41,855 bases of DNA from Desulfobulbaceae bacterium (GTDB taxonomy: Bacteria; Desulfobacterota; Desulfobulbia; Desulfobulbales; Desulfobulbaceae). Each line of letters starts with the position of its first letter. Positions within the stretch are counted from its first letter, which is position 1. The notes under the pieces were generated by a model. It made no database searches, was not told where the DNA came from, and worked only from the letters and a program-made list of their open reading frames with translations. The DNA lies in the NCBI GenBank assembly GCA_012744275.1, contig JAAYIE010000057.1:1-41855 (forward strand). The letters are read 5' to 3'. Below are positions 8,644 through 17,542 of this stretch, piece after piece. The translations under genes were made by a program, and so were the position numbers.

Positions 8644-9397
8644 GGGAAAAGTCTTCGGCATAAAGTCGGGACACGGCCTCACTGGCATCATCCAGGGCCG
8701 GGCCCACCACAATCATGGCGGTTTTACGGATTCCGGCAGCCTGCACCCTGGCAGCAATATCCGCCAGGGTACCTTGCACAATCCGCTCATCCGGCCAACT
8801 GGCTTTTTCCACCACCGCCACTGCCGTATCAGGCACATAACCACCAGCAAGCAAGTCTGCCACCACTTCCTCCATCATGCCCACGCTTAAGAAAATGCAC
8901 ATGCTGGCGCCAATAGCAGCCAGTTTTGACAGAGCTTCCCGTTCCGGCACCGGCGTACGACCCGCCTGCCGGGTGAGGATAACTGTTTGCGTTTGCTCCG
9001 GCACAGTCAACTCCCGGCGCAAACTGGCAGCCGCGGCAAAGGCCGAGCTTACGCCAGGCACCACCTCGTAGGGCAGATTTTCCCGATCCAGCCACTGCAT
9101 CTGCTCGCGGATAGCCCCGTACATGGCCGGATCACCGGTGTGCAGGCGCACCACTTTTTTGCCCGCACGACAGGCTGGAATCATCAGGGCCATAATGGCC
9201 GCCAGATCAAGGCCTGCGCTGTCATGGCATTCGGCGCGAATGCCGTTTAACAGGGCCGGATTGACCAGACTGCCCGCGTAGACCACCAGATCAGCATTAT
9301 CCAGGAGCCGGCGGCCCTTAAGGGTGAGGAGGTCTGGGTCTCCGGGCCCTGCACCGACAAAAAAGATGGGGCTTAGGACGGCGTTTGTAGCTGTCAT
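8630..9397 (-). CDS. cbiF: Cobalt-precorrin-4 C11-methyltransferase
   Basis: A tetrapyrrole methylase of 255 residues that methylates C11. Typical motifs are VGAGPGDPDLLTLKG near the N-terminus, VVYAGSLVNPALL, RLHTGDPAMYGAIREQ and VVPGVSSAFAAAA. The YAGSLV segment separates CbiF/CobM from the other corrin methylases in this operon. It starts inside the end of cbiL through an ATGA overlap and its own 3' end overlaps cbiG, pointing to tight translational coupling. Confidence 0.94.
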   Translation of the reverse strand: MTATNAVLSPIFFVGAGPGDPDLLTLKGRRLLDNADLVVYAGSLVNPALLNGIRAECHDSAGLDLAAIMALMIPACRAGKKVVRLHTGDPAMYGAIREQMQWLDRENLPYEVVPGVSSAFAAAASLRRELTVPEQTQTVILTRQAGRTPVPEREALSKLAAIGASMCIFLSVGMMEEVVADLLAGGYVPDTAVAVVEKASWPDERIVQGTLADIAARVQAAGIRKTAMIVVGPALDDASEAVSRLYAEDFSHGCR

Positions 9398-10173
9398 GGT
9401 TGAACCTGCACGCTTTTTTTACGAATGAGCATGGTGGAAAAATAGTGCAAATTCCGACCGCGTGCCGTGCGGATATCGGTATACACCCGCTCCTCGGGCA
9501 GACCTGCGCATTCAATCAGCACTGCCTGATCGGTCAGATGCAGCTCATCTAAAAGTGTAATCAGTGTATCCAGACGCTTGTGCACCTTCATCAGCACCAC
9601 CGCATCCAAATCAGTCAAAATACGGCGCAGGCGCTCATCCTCGAAGGCGGCAGGCACCACGGCCAGCACGTCGTTTCCCAGGGCCAGCGGTCTGCCCTGG
9701 CCTGCGGAACAGGCTGACATGGCGGTGATGCCTGGCACAATGCTGATGTGGGTAGCTGGGCGCATTTCCTGAATGACGCTGAGCAGGTAGAAGGCGGTAG
9801 AGTACACACCGGGGTCGCCCAGAGTAGGAAAGGCCACGTCCTGGCCCTGATCCAGCCGGGTGAGTACGGCAGCAGCGGCCTCCTGCCAGGCGGCCAGCAG
9901 GCTTGGGTCGGCTGCTGCATCCAGAAAGACACGTTTCATGGGGAAAAAGAGCCGTACGATGTCCCGACCTTGGGCATCCACCATACCTTGGGCAATATTC
10001 AGGGCGCTGCTGGCGCCGGCACCGTCATTTTTGGCGGTTGGCACCGCCCAAACCGGGCACTGTTTCAAAATGCGCACCGCTTTTACGGTCATCAGTTCCG
10101 GGTCACCCGGCCCGACACCGACCAGGTATAAGCGGCCCGGAACCAGAGTTTTAGCTTGCGTGTTGGTGCTCAT
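9394..10173 (-). CDS. cbiL: Cobalt-precorrin-2 C20-methyltransferase
   Basis: A tetrapyrrole methylase, about 259 residues, that adds the C20 methyl group to cobalt-precorrin-2. Motifs: LYLVGVGPGDPELMTVKAVR at the N-terminus, FPTLGDPGVYSTAFYL, VPGITAMSACSA and the VLMKVHKRLDTLI segment typical of CbiL/CobI. The start at 10173 is chosen because upstream residues are not family-like; it overlaps the end of cbiET by 23 bases. The 3' end shares ATGA with cbiF. Confidence 0.93.
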   Translation of the reverse strand: MSTNTQAKTLVPGRLYLVGVGPGDPELMTVKAVRILKQCPVWAVPTAKNDGAGASSALNIAQGMVDAQGRDIVRLFFPMKRVFLDAAADPSLLAAWQEAAAAVLTRLDQGQDVAFPTLGDPGVYSTAFYLLSVIQEMRPATHISIVPGITAMSACSAGQGRPLALGNDVLAVVPAAFEDERLRRILTDLDAVVLMKVHKRLDTLITLLDELHLTDQAVLIECAGLPEERVYTDIRTARGRNLHYFSTMLIRKKSVQVQP

Positions 10174-11404
10174 GGCTACCTGTGACAATGGTGATGGGGT
10201 TGAAGTGCTGCGGGGCACTGCCTGCCTGTTCCCGCACAAGGGCCAAGGTACTGCTGGTCACCTGGAAACCCAGTGCACTTAAGGTGCTTACAGCTGTGGC
10301 CCTTGTTTCAGCCAGGACTGCGTTGACCACAATGCGGCCACCGGGTTGCAGACGAGCCGCGGCCGCGTGCAGTATCGCTTCCAGCCTCTTGCTGCCACCG
10401 CTGCCGCCGATGAACACCCGATCCGGCGCAGGCAGCTCTACCAGAATCTCCGGTGCTTCGCCTGCAATGAGCTGGATGGAATACGCACCAAAAGTTTTGA
10501 CATTGTGGCGGATATTCTCCTGTTCTTCCGGCTTTTTTTCCACGGTGTAGATGGCAAGTTCCGGCGCAATCCGGGCTGCCTCCAAAGATACACTGCCCGA
10601 GCCGCCGCCAATATCCCACAAGACGCCCTGCCGGGGCAGACGCAGCCGGTGCAGGCTGGCTGCCCGGATTTCATCTTTGGTGATGAGTCCCCGCGAATGG
10701 CGAATTTCCTGCTCAACCAGGCCCAAGGCAGGCAGGGCAGGAGCAAAGGTGTCGTCAGCCTCTGCCTGCTCAAGGAGCATCATGTTGAGCGGCGCAAAAC
10801 GGATTGCGGCAATTTCTGCTAAACTGCCGCTTATGATGCGTTCCTCCGGCAGACCAAGATTTTCCGCCACCTGTATGCGGATGCCATCCAAACGCCTGCT
10901 GTCACCGCAGCGTTCAAGCAGCTGGATGAGGCTTTGCGCCAAGCGGTCTGGACTGTTGAGCTGATCGGTAAAGCAGAGCACCCGCTGATGGCAAAGGAGA
11001 CGTGCTGCTGCTCTGCCGCTGGCGGCTTCGTTGCGACCGTGCAGACTCAGAATACTCAGATCATCCCAGGGTAGTTTGAAGCGCGCACAGGCCAACTGCA
11101 TCGCTGATACTGCCGGGTGTACCCGCAGCCGCTCTGGGCCGAAATGAGCCAGCAAATTGCGGCCGATACCAAAGAAGAGCGGATCACCACTGGCCAGTAC
11201 TGCCACCTTGCCCTTGGCAAGGCCCTGTTCCAGGGCAGGGTACAGGGCGGTCAGCGGGGTCACAGCCACCCGTTTAATCACAATTCCTGCAAGCAGGGGT
11301 TCCTGTCTGCGGGAATGAGCCACCAGGATACAGTCTGCCAGCAAGTCCTGCTGCTCAGAGCTGAGGCGATTGGCACAGACACCGATCAGTTCAATGTGGG
11401 ACAT
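10151..11404 (-). CDS. cbiET: Cobalt-precorrin-6B C5,15-methyltransferase/decarboxylase, CbiE-CbiT fusion
   Basis: One 417-residue protein joins two enzymes that are separate in enterobacteria. The first half (to about 205) is a CbiE tetrapyrrole methylase with LASGDPLFFGIGRNLL. The second half (from about 215) is CbiT, a class I methyltransferase with the SAM loop WDIGGGSGSVSLEAAR and VFIGGSGGSKRLEAIL. Together they methylate C5 and C15 and remove the C12 acetate carboxyl. The same fusion is called CobL in aerobic pathways. The start at 11404 overlaps cbiD by 14 bases; an ATG two codons upstream is also possible. Confidence 0.93.
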   Translation of the reverse strand: MSHIELIGVCANRLSSEQQDLLADCILVAHSRRQEPLLAGIVIKRVAVTPLTALYPALEQGLAKGKVAVLASGDPLFFGIGRNLLAHFGPERLRVHPAVSAMQLACARFKLPWDDLSILSLHGRNEAASGRAAARLLCHQRVLCFTDQLNSPDRLAQSLIQLLERCGDSRRLDGIRIQVAENLGLPEERIISGSLAEIAAIRFAPLNMMLLEQAEADDTFAPALPALGLVEQEIRHSRGLITKDEIRAASLHRLRLPRQGVLWDIGGGSGSVSLEAARIAPELAIYTVEKKPEEQENIRHNVKTFGAYSIQLIAGEAPEILVELPAPDRVFIGGSGGSKRLEAILHAAAARLQPGGRIVVNAVLAETRATAVSTLSALGFQVTSSTLALVREQAGSAPQHFNPITIVTGSHEHQHAS

Positions 11405-12512
11405 GCACAACCACTCCTTCTTCTGCTGTCACCAGGTATACCTGCACCGGCAGACCAGACCAGTGACGGGCCTGGGCCTGGGCCTTTTTCGCTACGGCAC
11501 CAATCAGCTCGTAGCGTTTTTGCTGGCAGAGCTGGTCGTAGAGGTGGCGGGCAGTATTGGCCTCCTGCATGGCTTTTTGTTCCAGGGCCGGCAGGCCCAG
11601 CTCACCTAAAAGGCGCACCGCGTCACGCACCTCCAGGGCACCGTTGCGTACATGGGTTTGGGGTATGGCCAGGGCCGCTTTCACGAGTTTGGCCCACATT
11701 GCCGCCAGATGAATCATGGTGAAACCGTGGCGTCCGGCTGCCTCCAGGGCATAGCGTAGATAATCGCCCATCATTACCAGGGCCTCTTCGGGCAAGTGGA
11801 GCTGTTTTTGCACCGCTGCCTCGGAGGTACGGCCAGTGGACAGCACTACTTCATGCAAGCCAGTGGCCCTGGCCACGTCCATGGATGCCTCGATGGTATC
11901 TGTCCAGGCCTTGGCGGATATGGGCCGGACTATGCCGGTTGTGCCTAAAATGGAGAGTCCGCCAATGATGCCCAGGCGCTGGTTCAGGGTTTTTTCGGCC
12001 AAGATATTGCCGTTTTCCACAAAAACCTGCACCTCCAGAATGGGGCGCATGTGCGGCGGCATAACCTCATCCAGGGCAGCCAGGATCATCTGCCTGGGCA
12101 CCGGATTGATGGCAGCCTCGCCCACAGGCAGGGCCAGGCCAGGTTTGGTGACCCGGCCCACGCCAGGGCCCTGGGCAAAAACAACAGTGCCGCTGGCACC
12201 ATTGCTACCAGTTGAAACAGCACCTTCATTTTCTTGAGCAGCCCAGTGCAATATCACCCCGATTTCAGCCCCATTGGTGACATCCGGGTCATCGCCTGCA
12301 TCTTTCACCACCGTGGCCAGAGCGCCGTCACCCTCTCTGCGACAGCGGCACAGGGCAAATTTGTGCCGTGAACCATCGGGGAAGGGGATCTCCACCTGTT
12401 CCGGCACCGTCCCCGTGCAGAGCAGCTGGAGCGCCGCCTTGGCTGCAGCCGCAGCACAGGCACCGGTGGTATAACCGCTGCGCAGTTCGTTTTTTTGTCT
12501 GCTTCTGGCCAC
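11391..12512 (-). CDS. cbiD: Cobalt-precorrin-5B C1-methyltransferase
   Basis: CbiD methylates C1 in the anaerobic corrin pathway and does not belong to the tetrapyrrole methylase family. The N-terminal LRSGYTTGACAAAAAKAAL is the family hallmark, followed by the acidic VKDAGDDPDVTNG stretch and, later, the GTTGIVRPISAKAW motif. At 373 residues it has normal length. The start codon is GTG at 12512, nine bases after the cbiC stop. The C-terminus overlaps cbiET. Confidence 0.95.
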   Translation of the reverse strand: MARSRQKNELRSGYTTGACAAAAAKAALQLLCTGTVPEQVEIPFPDGSRHKFALCRCRREGDGALATVVKDAGDDPDVTNGAEIGVILHWAAQENEGAVSTGSNGASGTVVFAQGPGVGRVTKPGLALPVGEAAINPVPRQMILAALDEVMPPHMRPILEVQVFVENGNILAEKTLNQRLGIIGGLSILGTTGIVRPISAKAWTDTIEASMDVARATGLHEVVLSTGRTSEAAVQKQLHLPEEALVMMGDYLRYALEAAGRHGFTMIHLAAMWAKLVKAALAIPQTHVRNGALEVRDAVRLLGELGLPALEQKAMQEANTARHLYDQLCQQKRYELIGAVAKKAQAQARHWSGLPVQVYLVTAEEGVVVHVPH

Positions 12513-12521
12513 TGTCTCTAT

Positions 12522-13166
12522 TTATATTAATGACTCAACTGCCAGGCGTAAAAGCGCGTTAACAGCAGCTACAGCCACCGGAGTGCCGCCCTTGCGGCCC
12601 AGGGCGGTGACAAAGGGATAGCTTGCCCGGCTGAGCAGTTCCTTGGATTCGACCGCATTGACAAAGCCAACCGGTACCCCAATGACCAGGTCCGGCTTAA
12701 AGCTGCCCTCATCAATGAGGGCCATCACCTTGAGCAGGGCGGTGGGTGCATTGCCCACTGCAACAATGCCGATGTTATCTTCCTGGGCGCGCAGCATGGC
12801 TGCCTCGGAGCGGGTACTGCCGAGTTTGTGGGCAAGTTCTGCGGTTTCCGGTTCATGCACCCGGCAAATTATCCGACCGCCAAAAGGTTTGAGTAAATTT
12901 TGGGAAATACCGCTGGCCGCCATGTTGACATCCACTAAAATATTTTTTCCTGAGCGGATGGCTGCCAGGCCGGTGTCAATAGCCTGGGGATGGAAGCGGA
13001 TGTTTTCGGCAAAGGCGAAATCCCCGGTGGCGTGGATAATGCGGCGCAGCACCTGAAATTCGCGCGGCGGCAGGTTGGCTATACCGGTGGGTCCAAGTTC
13101 GGCCTCAATGATGCGAAAACTTTCGGCTTCGATATCCTGGGGAGCGACATGCTGGAGTTGCACCAT
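12522..13166 (-). CDS. cbiC: Cobalt-precorrin-8 methylmutase
   Basis: CbiC moves the methyl group from C11 to C12 to give cobyrinate. Translation from 13166 gives 214 residues, normal for the family, with TGDFAFAENIRFHPQA (containing the region of the catalytic His), ILVDVNMAASGI, and near the end VIGVPVGFVNAVESKELL. The start is supported by TTGAGGAAATT just upstream; a longer reading frame up to 13295 would lie inside cbiA and lacks family similarity. It follows cbiA by 7 bp. Confidence 0.94.
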   Translation of the reverse strand: MVQLQHVAPQDIEAESFRIIEAELGPTGIANLPPREFQVLRRIIHATGDFAFAENIRFHPQAIDTGLAAIRSGKNILVDVNMAASGISQNLLKPFGGRIICRVHEPETAELAHKLGSTRSEAAMLRAQEDNIGIVAVGNAPTALLKVMALIDEGSFKPDLVIGVPVGFVNAVESKELLSRASYPFVTALGRKGGTPVAVAAVNALLRLAVESLI

Positions 13167-13173
13167 AATTTCC

Positions 13174-14580
13174 TCAACTGGCAAATGTGCGGCAGGCCTG
13201 AACAAAGGCGGCCGGGGCTTGCGGGCTTCGGCCCCAATGCAGATGGATATAACCTGCCAGGGTGTGGTTGCGCTGGTAGCCTTCCATGCCTCCACCGTCT
13301 ACCTGCCAGATGCAGGCGGTTTTCGGAGGAGGGGTGTTCTGGGAAGGAGCCGCCAGGCTGGAATAATGGAATTCGTGGCCGTAGAACGTGCTGCCGGCCG
13401 GACCTAAAAGGCTGGACTGGCTTTGCTGGAGGCGGCGGTAGCCAAGCCGCTGCAGTCTGCGGCCCATGGCACAGGTAAAGGGAAAGATACCGCACATGGA
13501 AAATTCGTTATCATTCAGGTCGCGCAGGCTCTTGCACAGATACATGAAGCCGCCGCATTCTGCATACACCGGCCCGCCTGCCTCGCTGAACCGGCGGATA
13601 GCTTTGCGCATGGTGCTGTTGGCCGCCAGTTGCTGCGCATACAGTTCCGGGTAGCCGCCGCCCAGATACAGGCCCTGCAAGTTATCGGGCAAGTTGGTGT
13701 CGGCAATGGGGCTGAAGGGAACTAGCTCGGCTCCGGCTTCTTTTAACATGTCCAGATTGTCGGCATAGTAGAACAGAAAAGCAGCATCTTGGGCCAGAGC
13801 GATACGCACTGTCCCTGCAGAGGAATGGAAGTGATTTGGTGCGCTTTCTCTTGTGCCTGCTGAGCTGGATTGCTTCTGACCGGTTTGTTTCGCCGCCTGG
13901 TTCGCAATCTGCAAGAGCCTGTCGAGATCCAGATGTGTTTCCACCAGATTGGCCAGTTTAATCAGACCTGTCTGATCCAGCGGATGTTCTGTGCCCATGT
14001 GCAGGCCCAGGTGACGGGAGGGAATGGCAATGGTTTCTTCCCGCGGCAGAAAACCCAAAAGGGGAATGCCCAGGGGAGCTAAAGCCGCGCGGATCAGTTC
14101 GGCATGACGGGCCGAACCCACCCGGTTGCAGATCACTCCAGCAAGAGTCAGCTCGGGATCAAGGGTCGCAAAACCCTTGACCACTGCAGCTATGCTTTCG
14201 GCTGCCGAACGCACATCCACCACTAAGAGCACTGGTAGGCCCAAGATTTTAGCCAGGTGCGCGGCCGAACCTTCGGCGCCGTCAAAAAGCCCCATTACCC
14301 CTTCCACTACAGCTATACCTGGCTGTCCGGCAGCAGACAGGTGGTGGCGGTTAAAACAGCTGCGGACAAAATCCTCCCCGCACATGCGCAGATCCAGATT
14401 GCGGGAAAGCTGGCCGCACACCATTTCATGCAGGGTAGGATCAATAAAATCCGGGCCGCACTTGAAGGGACGCACCTGCAGGCCGCGCTGCCGCAGGGCC
14501 GCCATGACCCCAAGGGTGAGAGTAGTTTTACCGCAGCCGGAGTGGGTACCAGCTATGAGCAGGGCTGGGGCCGGGTTCAT
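13174..14580 (-). CDS. cbiA: Cobyrinate a,c-diamide synthase
   Basis: A glutamine-dependent amidotransferase that amidates the a and c carboxylates with ATP. The 468 residues show the P-loop AGTHSGCGKTT (10-20), CGPDFIDPTLH (41-51), VVEGVMGLFDG (91-101), and a C-terminal class I glutaminase-like domain with the nucleophile in YAECGGFMYL (Cys342) and a distal His in the YIHLHW segment. A Gln/Ser-rich linker at about 225-255 joins the two domains and is more variable than the rest. It overlaps the binding-protein gene upstream through ATGA. Confidence 0.95.
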   Translation of the reverse strand: MNPAPALLIAGTHSGCGKTTLTLGVMAALRQRGLQVRPFKCGPDFIDPTLHEMVCGQLSRNLDLRMCGEDFVRSCFNRHHLSAAGQPGIAVVEGVMGLFDGAEGSAAHLAKILGLPVLLVVDVRSAAESIAAVVKGFATLDPELTLAGVICNRVGSARHAELIRAALAPLGIPLLGFLPREETIAIPSRHLGLHMGTEHPLDQTGLIKLANLVETHLDLDRLLQIANQAAKQTGQKQSSSAGTRESAPNHFHSSAGTVRIALAQDAAFLFYYADNLDMLKEAGAELVPFSPIADTNLPDNLQGLYLGGGYPELYAQQLAANSTMRKAIRRFSEAGGPVYAECGGFMYLCKSLRDLNDNEFSMCGIFPFTCAMGRRLQRLGYRRLQQSQSSLLGPAGSTFYGHEFHYSSLAAPSQNTPPPKTACIWQVDGGGMEGYQRNHTLAGYIHLHWGRSPQAPAAFVQACRTFAS

Positions 14581-15551
14581 TGCCAGGCCAGCCCTTCCTG
14601 GGCAAAGTCCGGGTAGAGCAGGGAGCGGATAAAGATAATACCTTTGAGCAGATCCATGGTGGGACGGGAAATCGTGGCTTCATCCACTAAAAAAACCTGA
14701 TTCTGCTGCACAGCTTTAATCACCTCAAAGCCGGGTTCGCGCACGATGTCTGCCACACTGACCGGGTTCATGCGGCCGTTTTGCACCAGATAAATATCTA
14801 TTTCATGGGCTTTGGCCAGAATGCGTTCTTTGCCGTAGTTGGCTATATTGGTGTTGCGCACCTGCTCGGCATCGGCGGCCACATTGATACCACCGGCCAT
14901 TTCCAGGGCAAAGATGGCCATGGAGCCAGAGCTGAAGGTCTTCATCTGGCGGTGGATAGATTCAAAAAAGACCCGTTTCCTTTTTTCCACGGGCAACCTG
15001 TCCAAGTCCTGTCGCAGTTCCACCAGCCGCTCGTTGAAGGATTCCACCATGGCGCCAGCCTCTGTTTCCGCACCACCCAGTGCGCCCAGTGCCTGCCAGT
15101 AGGCAAAGAGTTCTTCCAGGGTGGCAGGCTGCAGCGAAACCACCTGTATTCCGTTTTGTTCCAGAATATTTACCAGGTTGGGATAGGCGCGACTGATCAT
15201 GGGGCGAATAAGCACCAGGTCGGGCTTGAGTGCCAGCAAGCGCTCGGGGTCGTCCTGAAAACGCAGTTGCGGACGACCGCCAAGGGAATTGTCACCGCTG
15301 CCCACGGCAACAATGTTTTTTTCTAGGCCAAGATGAACCAGGTTGGTGGTATGGGCCGGATAGAGTGAAATAATACGGGTAAAGGGTTTGCTGTAGCGGA
15401 TGGTTTTGCCGTCACTGTCCTGCAGGGTTTTTTGGGTGCCAGGTTCGGCGGCAAGTGTGCTTTCACCTGACACGGTAAGCAGGACCAGGGTACAGCAGAG
15501 ACACAAGGTATAAAAGATGTTGAACAGGTATTTCATGGGTTTAGTTTTCAT
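14577..15551 (-). CDS. btuF: Periplasmic substrate-binding protein, cobalamin/iron-chelate (BtuF-like) type
   Basis: This is the binding component of an importer. The N-terminus has a basic start, a hydrophobic signal of about 20 residues containing two adjacent Cys, and a likely AAEPG cleavage region near residue 35. The rest is a two-lobed helical-backbone binding fold: RIISLYPAHTTNLVHLG opens the first lobe, LLALKPDLVLIRPMIS follows, and LYPDFAQEGL closes the second. It overlaps the ATPase gene upstream by 11 bases and cbiA downstream by ATGA. Being embedded in a riboswitch-controlled corrin operon makes a corrinoid the likely cargo, but a cobalt or iron chelate cannot be excluded from sequence alone. 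Confidence 0.82.
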   Translation of the reverse strand: MKTKPMKYLFNIFYTLCLCCTLVLLTVSGESTLAAEPGTQKTLQDSDGKTIRYSKPFTRIISLYPAHTTNLVHLGLEKNIVAVGSGDNSLGGRPQLRFQDDPERLLALKPDLVLIRPMISRAYPNLVNILEQNGIQVVSLQPATLEELFAYWQALGALGGAETEAGAMVESFNERLVELRQDLDRLPVEKRKRVFFESIHRQMKTFSSGSMAIFALEMAGGINVAADAEQVRNTNIANYGKERILAKAHEIDIYLVQNGRMNPVSVADIVREPGFEVIKAVQQNQVFLVDEATISRPTMDLLKGIIFIRSLLYPDFAQEGLAWQ

Positions 15552-16347
15552 GGAGTGGGGAAGCGGGCAACCTCAGGCTGACCTGTTGTGACTGGGTAAA
15601 GTCATTGTAGTGAATCTCGCTCTCAACCCCGTACACTTCCTCTAGAATACGGGGATCAAGTATTTGTGCGGTGGGCCCCTGGGCCTGGCAGCGTCCTTTG
15701 TGCAGGAGCAGCAGTTCGTCGCAGAAGCGGGCGGCAAGATTGAGATCGTGCAGTACCGCCACCACCGAAAAAATGCCTCCCTGTACCCGCTGTCGCAGCA
15801 ACTGCAGCAGAGCCAGGCTGTGGCGGATGTCCAGGCTGGCCGTGGCTTCATCCAGTAGCAGTACCTGCGGCCTCTGGGTCAGGGCACGCGCCACTGCCAC
15901 CCGCTGCTGCTCGCCGCCGGAAAGCCGCGTTATCGGACGTTTTTCCAGGGCAAGAATGCCGGTTTGTCGCATAATTTTTTCTACCTGCTGCTGGTCTTCA
16001 AAGCTGGGCAGGGCAAAGCGGGCCAGGTGCGGGTGCAGGCCCATTTCCACCACTTCCCGCACGGAAAAATCAAAGCTGATGCGAAAATGCTGCGGCACCA
16101 GCGCCAGGCAGCGGGCCAGATCGCGTCGGCGGTAGCGGGCAAGCGGTTTCCCCTGAAATAGAATACGTCCTGTTTGGGGATGCAGCAAACCGGCCAGTAA
16201 ATCCAGAAGAGTGCTTTTGCCACTGCCGTTGGGGCCGAGAATACCTATGCAGCGCCCTGCCTGCAACACCGAGTTGATTCCCTGCAGCACCGGCTTGTCC
16301 CGATAAGCAAAGGAAACATTTTCAAGCCGCCATAATACAGATTCCAT
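15541..16347 (-). CDS. btuD: ABC transporter ATPase, BtuD/FecE type
   Basis: The ATP-hydrolysing subunit of the importer, 268 residues. Walker A is GPNGSGKST, the Q-loop region is LVPQHF, the signature is LSGGEQQRVAVARAL, Walker B is VLLLDEATASLD and the switch His is in AVLHDLNLAARF. The family feeds on siderophores and corrinoids; neighbours favour corrinoids. It is separated from the permease gene by about 150 bp holding a degenerate repeat, an unusual insertion in an otherwise overlapping gene set. The C-terminal tail after about residue 240 is longer than a minimal FecE-type subunit. Confidence 0.88.
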   Translation of the reverse strand: MESVLWRLENVSFAYRDKPVLQGINSVLQAGRCIGILGPNGSGKSTLLDLLAGLLHPQTGRILFQGKPLARYRRRDLARCLALVPQHFRISFDFSVREVVEMGLHPHLARFALPSFEDQQQVEKIMRQTGILALEKRPITRLSGGEQQRVAVARALTQRPQVLLLDEATASLDIRHSLALLQLLRQRVQGGIFSVVAVLHDLNLAARFCDELLLLHKGRCQAQGPTAQILDPRILEEVYGVESEIHYNDFTQSQQVSLRLPASPLHEN

Positions 16348-16355
16348 ATTAAAGT

Positions 16356-16466
16356 GCTCTTTGTGTCGGCTTCAAAAAATACTCCTTGAAGTACCTATGT
16401 GTACATCTGCGTCGCATTTTTCTCGCCTCCTTGATGGCATCTTTTATCTGGAACCGGAATAAGAGG
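16356..16466. repeat. Degenerate intergenic repeat, copy A
   Basis: The stretch between btuC and btuD resembles a second stretch at 27496-27600 over about 100 bp in the same plus-strand orientation. Shared blocks in order are AAGTGCT, GGCTT, AAAT-CTC, CTGCGTCG, CC-CTTGA-GGCA, TTTTAT and GGA-CCGGAAT. Read leftward, copy A stays open in the btuC frame for 49 codons after the btuC stop and ends two bases before the btuD ATG, with a basic, Arg/Lys-rich translation. Whether it is ever translated is unknown. Confidence 0.55.
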
Positions 16467-16498
16467 GATCGAGAACAGGCTATCGCCCCTGCTGTTTT

Positions 16499-17542
16499 TT
16501 AGAAAATGCCGCCATCTCTTTGCCTTTTTTTGAACAGGAAACAGAAAAAAGGACCGCCCAATAGTGCGGTGAGCACCCCGATGGGTACCTCCGAAGGCAG
16601 CACTGCCCGGGTGAGGGTGTCGGCTACCAGCAGGAGTAGGGCGCCGGCGAAAAAGGAATAGGGCAACAGGACCCGGTTATCTGGTCCGCTGAGGTGACGC
16701 AGCAGATGCGGCACAATCAGGCCGACAAAGCCTATAATGCCCGATACCGAAACCGCCATTGCTGTGAGCAGGCTACAGATACAGACCAGCAGCAGGCGCA
16801 GGCGCTGGGTGGCTATTCCGAGGGAGGCAGCGCTGCGCTCACCTGCGGCCATAATATTGAGATCGCGACCAAAGATGCAGAGTAAAAGTGCGCCAACCAG
16901 GGTAACAGGGGCCAGCATTTGCAGTTGGCTCCAGCTTGCACCGGCCAGACTGCCCATGAGCCAGAAAATGATGATGCCTACCTGCTCATCAGCCAAAAAT
17001 TTAAAAAAGCCAATGGCTGCTGAAAGAATTGCAGACACAATCACCCCGGCCAGGATGAGACTGGTGGAGGATAAACGGCTGTCGCCCGCCGCGAGATAAA
17101 GCACCAGGGCAAGCGTGCCCATACCGCCCAAGAAGGCGAAAAATGGCACTGAGATGGCGGTGGGCAAGGCGAGACCAAATATTTGCAGCACAATCACCAG
17201 CGAAGCGCCAAAGGCTGCACCCGTGGAGATGCCCAGGGTGTAAGGATCGGCCAGGGGGTTCAGCAGTACCGCTTGGAAAACTGCACCACAAAGAGCCAGG
17301 GAGCCGCCGATGAGGATGGCTGCCAAGATACGTGGCAGACGTACATTGGTGAGCACACTGATGGTGGTGGCATCAATTTCCTGTGGTACAGGACGCAGCA
17401 GAGCCTTGGCACTGAAAACCGTAGCCACCTCGTGCAAGGGGACGCGGAGAAAACCCAAGGTGGCTGCCAGGGCGGCAGTAAGCGTCACTACCAGCGCTAG
17501 CCCAGCGAGGCTGATAACAAAGCCACGACCCGGCTGCATCAA
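16499..17542 (-). CDS. btuC: ABC transporter permease, BtuC/FecCD family
   Basis: The membrane subunit of the importer, 347 residues with about nine to ten hydrophobic segments. The FecCD signatures are clear: RLPRILAAILIGGSLALCGA, NPLADPYTLGISTGAAFGAS, and near the end GLIVPHLLRHLSGPDNR and EVPIGVLTALLGGPFFCFLF. It begins inside the end of cbiK through an ATGA overlap, tying transport to the first committed step of corrin synthesis. A homodimer of this protein with two BtuD-like ATPases and the BtuF-like binding protein would be the expected complex. Confidence 0.9.
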   Translation of the reverse strand: MMQPGRGFVISLAGLALVVTLTAALAATLGFLRVPLHEVATVFSAKALLRPVPQEIDATTISVLTNVRLPRILAAILIGGSLALCGAVFQAVLLNPLADPYTLGISTGAAFGASLVIVLQIFGLALPTAISVPFFAFLGGMGTLALVLYLAAGDSRLSSTSLILAGVIVSAILSAAIGFFKFLADEQVGIIIFWLMGSLAGASWSQLQMLAPVTLVGALLLCIFGRDLNIMAAGERSAASLGIATQRLRLLLVCICSLLTAMAVSVSGIIGFVGLIVPHLLRHLSGPDNRVLLPYSFFAGALLLLVADTLTRAVLPSEVPIGVLTALLGGPFFCFLFKKRQRDGGIF

